The notes under the pieces: model-generated
What the model was told of the DNA's origin: nothing
The model's input: only the letters and a program-made list of their open reading frames with translations
Database searches by the model: none
Translations under genes and position numbers: made by a program
Shown here: positions 63,474 through 64,000 of the stretch, piece by piece
How the letters are laid out: every line of letters begins with the position of its first letter
Numbering within the stretch: the first letter of the stretch is position 1
NCBI GenBank assembly: GCA_965223305.1
Contig: CBDCWT010000088.1
Coordinates: forward strand, 620,001-684,000
Direction: 5' to 3'
DNA length: 64,000 nucleotides
Origin: CBDCWT01 sp965223305
GTDB taxonomy: Bacteria > Planctomycetota > Planctomycetia > Pirellulales > Pirellulaceae

Positions 63474-64000
63474 TCAGGACTTCTCGCTGACCCAGATATT
63501 TCGGTACCGCACCGGATCCCCATGGTTCTGCAGATAGACGGGTCCAGGCTGCGGACCTGCCGGGACGGGGGCGGCACGAGTTGGTTTGTCGCTGGGCAGT
63601 TCGACATCATCATGCACGAGGACCCCGTTATGCCGTACCGTCATCCGAGGCCGGTGCAGCAGGCTACCGTCTTGGCCATACCGAGCCGCCGTAAACTCAA
63701 TGTCGTAGGTCTGCCAGGTTAGCGGTGGATAGCACATGTTCACGTCCGGCGGCTTGATCGTGTAGATCCCGCCGCACTCGTCGTCCTTTCCTGCCAGTCC
63801 AAAAGAGTCCAGCATCTGTATCTCGTAGCGACCCTGTAGGTAGATGCCGCTGTTGCCGCGCTTCTGCCCGCGATTCTCAGGTTGATAGGGTAATCTGAAC
63901 TCGATATGGACGTGATGGTCTCGAAAATGTCGCGCGCTCGTAGCGCCGGGCATCAGCAGCTTGTCGTGTGAGATCTTACCGCCCGCGAAATGCTCTGCCG
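63474..64000 (-). CDS. DUF1080 protein, C-terminal part (5' end outside window)
   Basis: The frame is open to the right edge (codons read AEHFAGGKISHDKLLMPG at the border), so the visible 175 residues are the C-terminal end. GNSGIYLQGRYEIQMLDSFG, CGGIYTIKPPDVNMCYPPLT, TWQTYDIEFTAARY and YLQNHGDPVRYRNIWV are the DUF1080/3-keto-disaccharide hydrolase pattern. Likely secreted; third DUF1080 gene in the window. Confidence 0.85.
   Translation of the reverse strand, partial: AEHFAGGKISHDKLLMPGATSARHFRDHHVHIEFRLPYQPENRGQKRGNSGIYLQGRYEIQMLDSFGLAGKDDECGGIYTIKPPDVNMCYPPLTWQTYDIEFTAARYGQDGSLLHRPRMTVRHNGVLVHDDVELPSDKPTRAAPVPAGPQPGPVYLQNHGDPVRYRNIWVSEKS

Overview
The window looks like planctomycete DNA, probably from the Pirellulales. 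Supporting signs are the paired DUF1549/DUF1553 (cytochrome-type) and DUF1501 (Tat-exported) proteins, sulfatases and DUF1080 proteins, a LEPR-XLL giant protein with dockerin and cohesin-like domains, a flotillin-like protein, and tetrahydromethanopterin-type C1 genes. Intergenic DNA is rich in short hairpin repeats of at least eight families. No rRNA, tRNA, CRISPR array, prophage or transposase gene was seen.

Layout: 0-5.8 kb holds a TPR protein (cut at the left edge), a PHP phosphatase, a membrane STAS protein between near-identical 77-bp inverted repeats, a thioredoxin/CXXCH/double-PDZ protein and a DUF1080 protein. 6.1-13.3 kb is a degradative block: DUF1549/1553, DUF1501, Uma2 and sulfatase. 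13.3-23.5 kb holds a nucleotidyltransferase with a 52-residue overlapping partner, a beta-hydroxyacid dehydrogenase, floA, a Cys-rich lipoprotein, an alkyladenine glycosylase, a solitary adenine methylase and protoporphyrinogen oxidase. 23.5-34.5 kb is a single 3663-residue surface protein built from 35 FG-GAP/VCBS blades in five groups of exactly seven. 35.5-41.8 kb carries purQ, a PurS-PurL fusion, tyrA and a GspF-type membrane protein. 41.9-49.2 kb is a tolC-macA-macB-like efflux operon in which tolC is intact but the other three genes are broken by many single-base frameshifts. 49.5-52.1 kb has a coiled-coil membrane protein and a rhomboid protease.

52.1-63.4 kb is a C1/molybdenum-tungsten region: fhcA-mobA-fhcC in one operon, fwdD-fhcB in another, a tungsten-type aldehyde:ferredoxin oxidoreductase, and a MoaD/ThiS-like protein. 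Unlike what is reported for the Fhc complex of methylotrophic proteobacteria, FhcB here keeps the Fe-S cysteines and the metal-ligand cysteine, and the molybdopterin-binding subunit and MobA are encoded beside it. A redox-active formylmethanofuran-type dehydrogenase is therefore plausible. Interspersed are a DinB protein, a DUF1080 protein and a GH43-like propeller protein.

The most unusual features are the five-propeller giant protein; a 180-bp fold-back element in three near-identical copies plus a collapsed 28-bp copy; hairpin repeats whose copies differ by compensatory base changes; and the clustered frameshifts in macAB.
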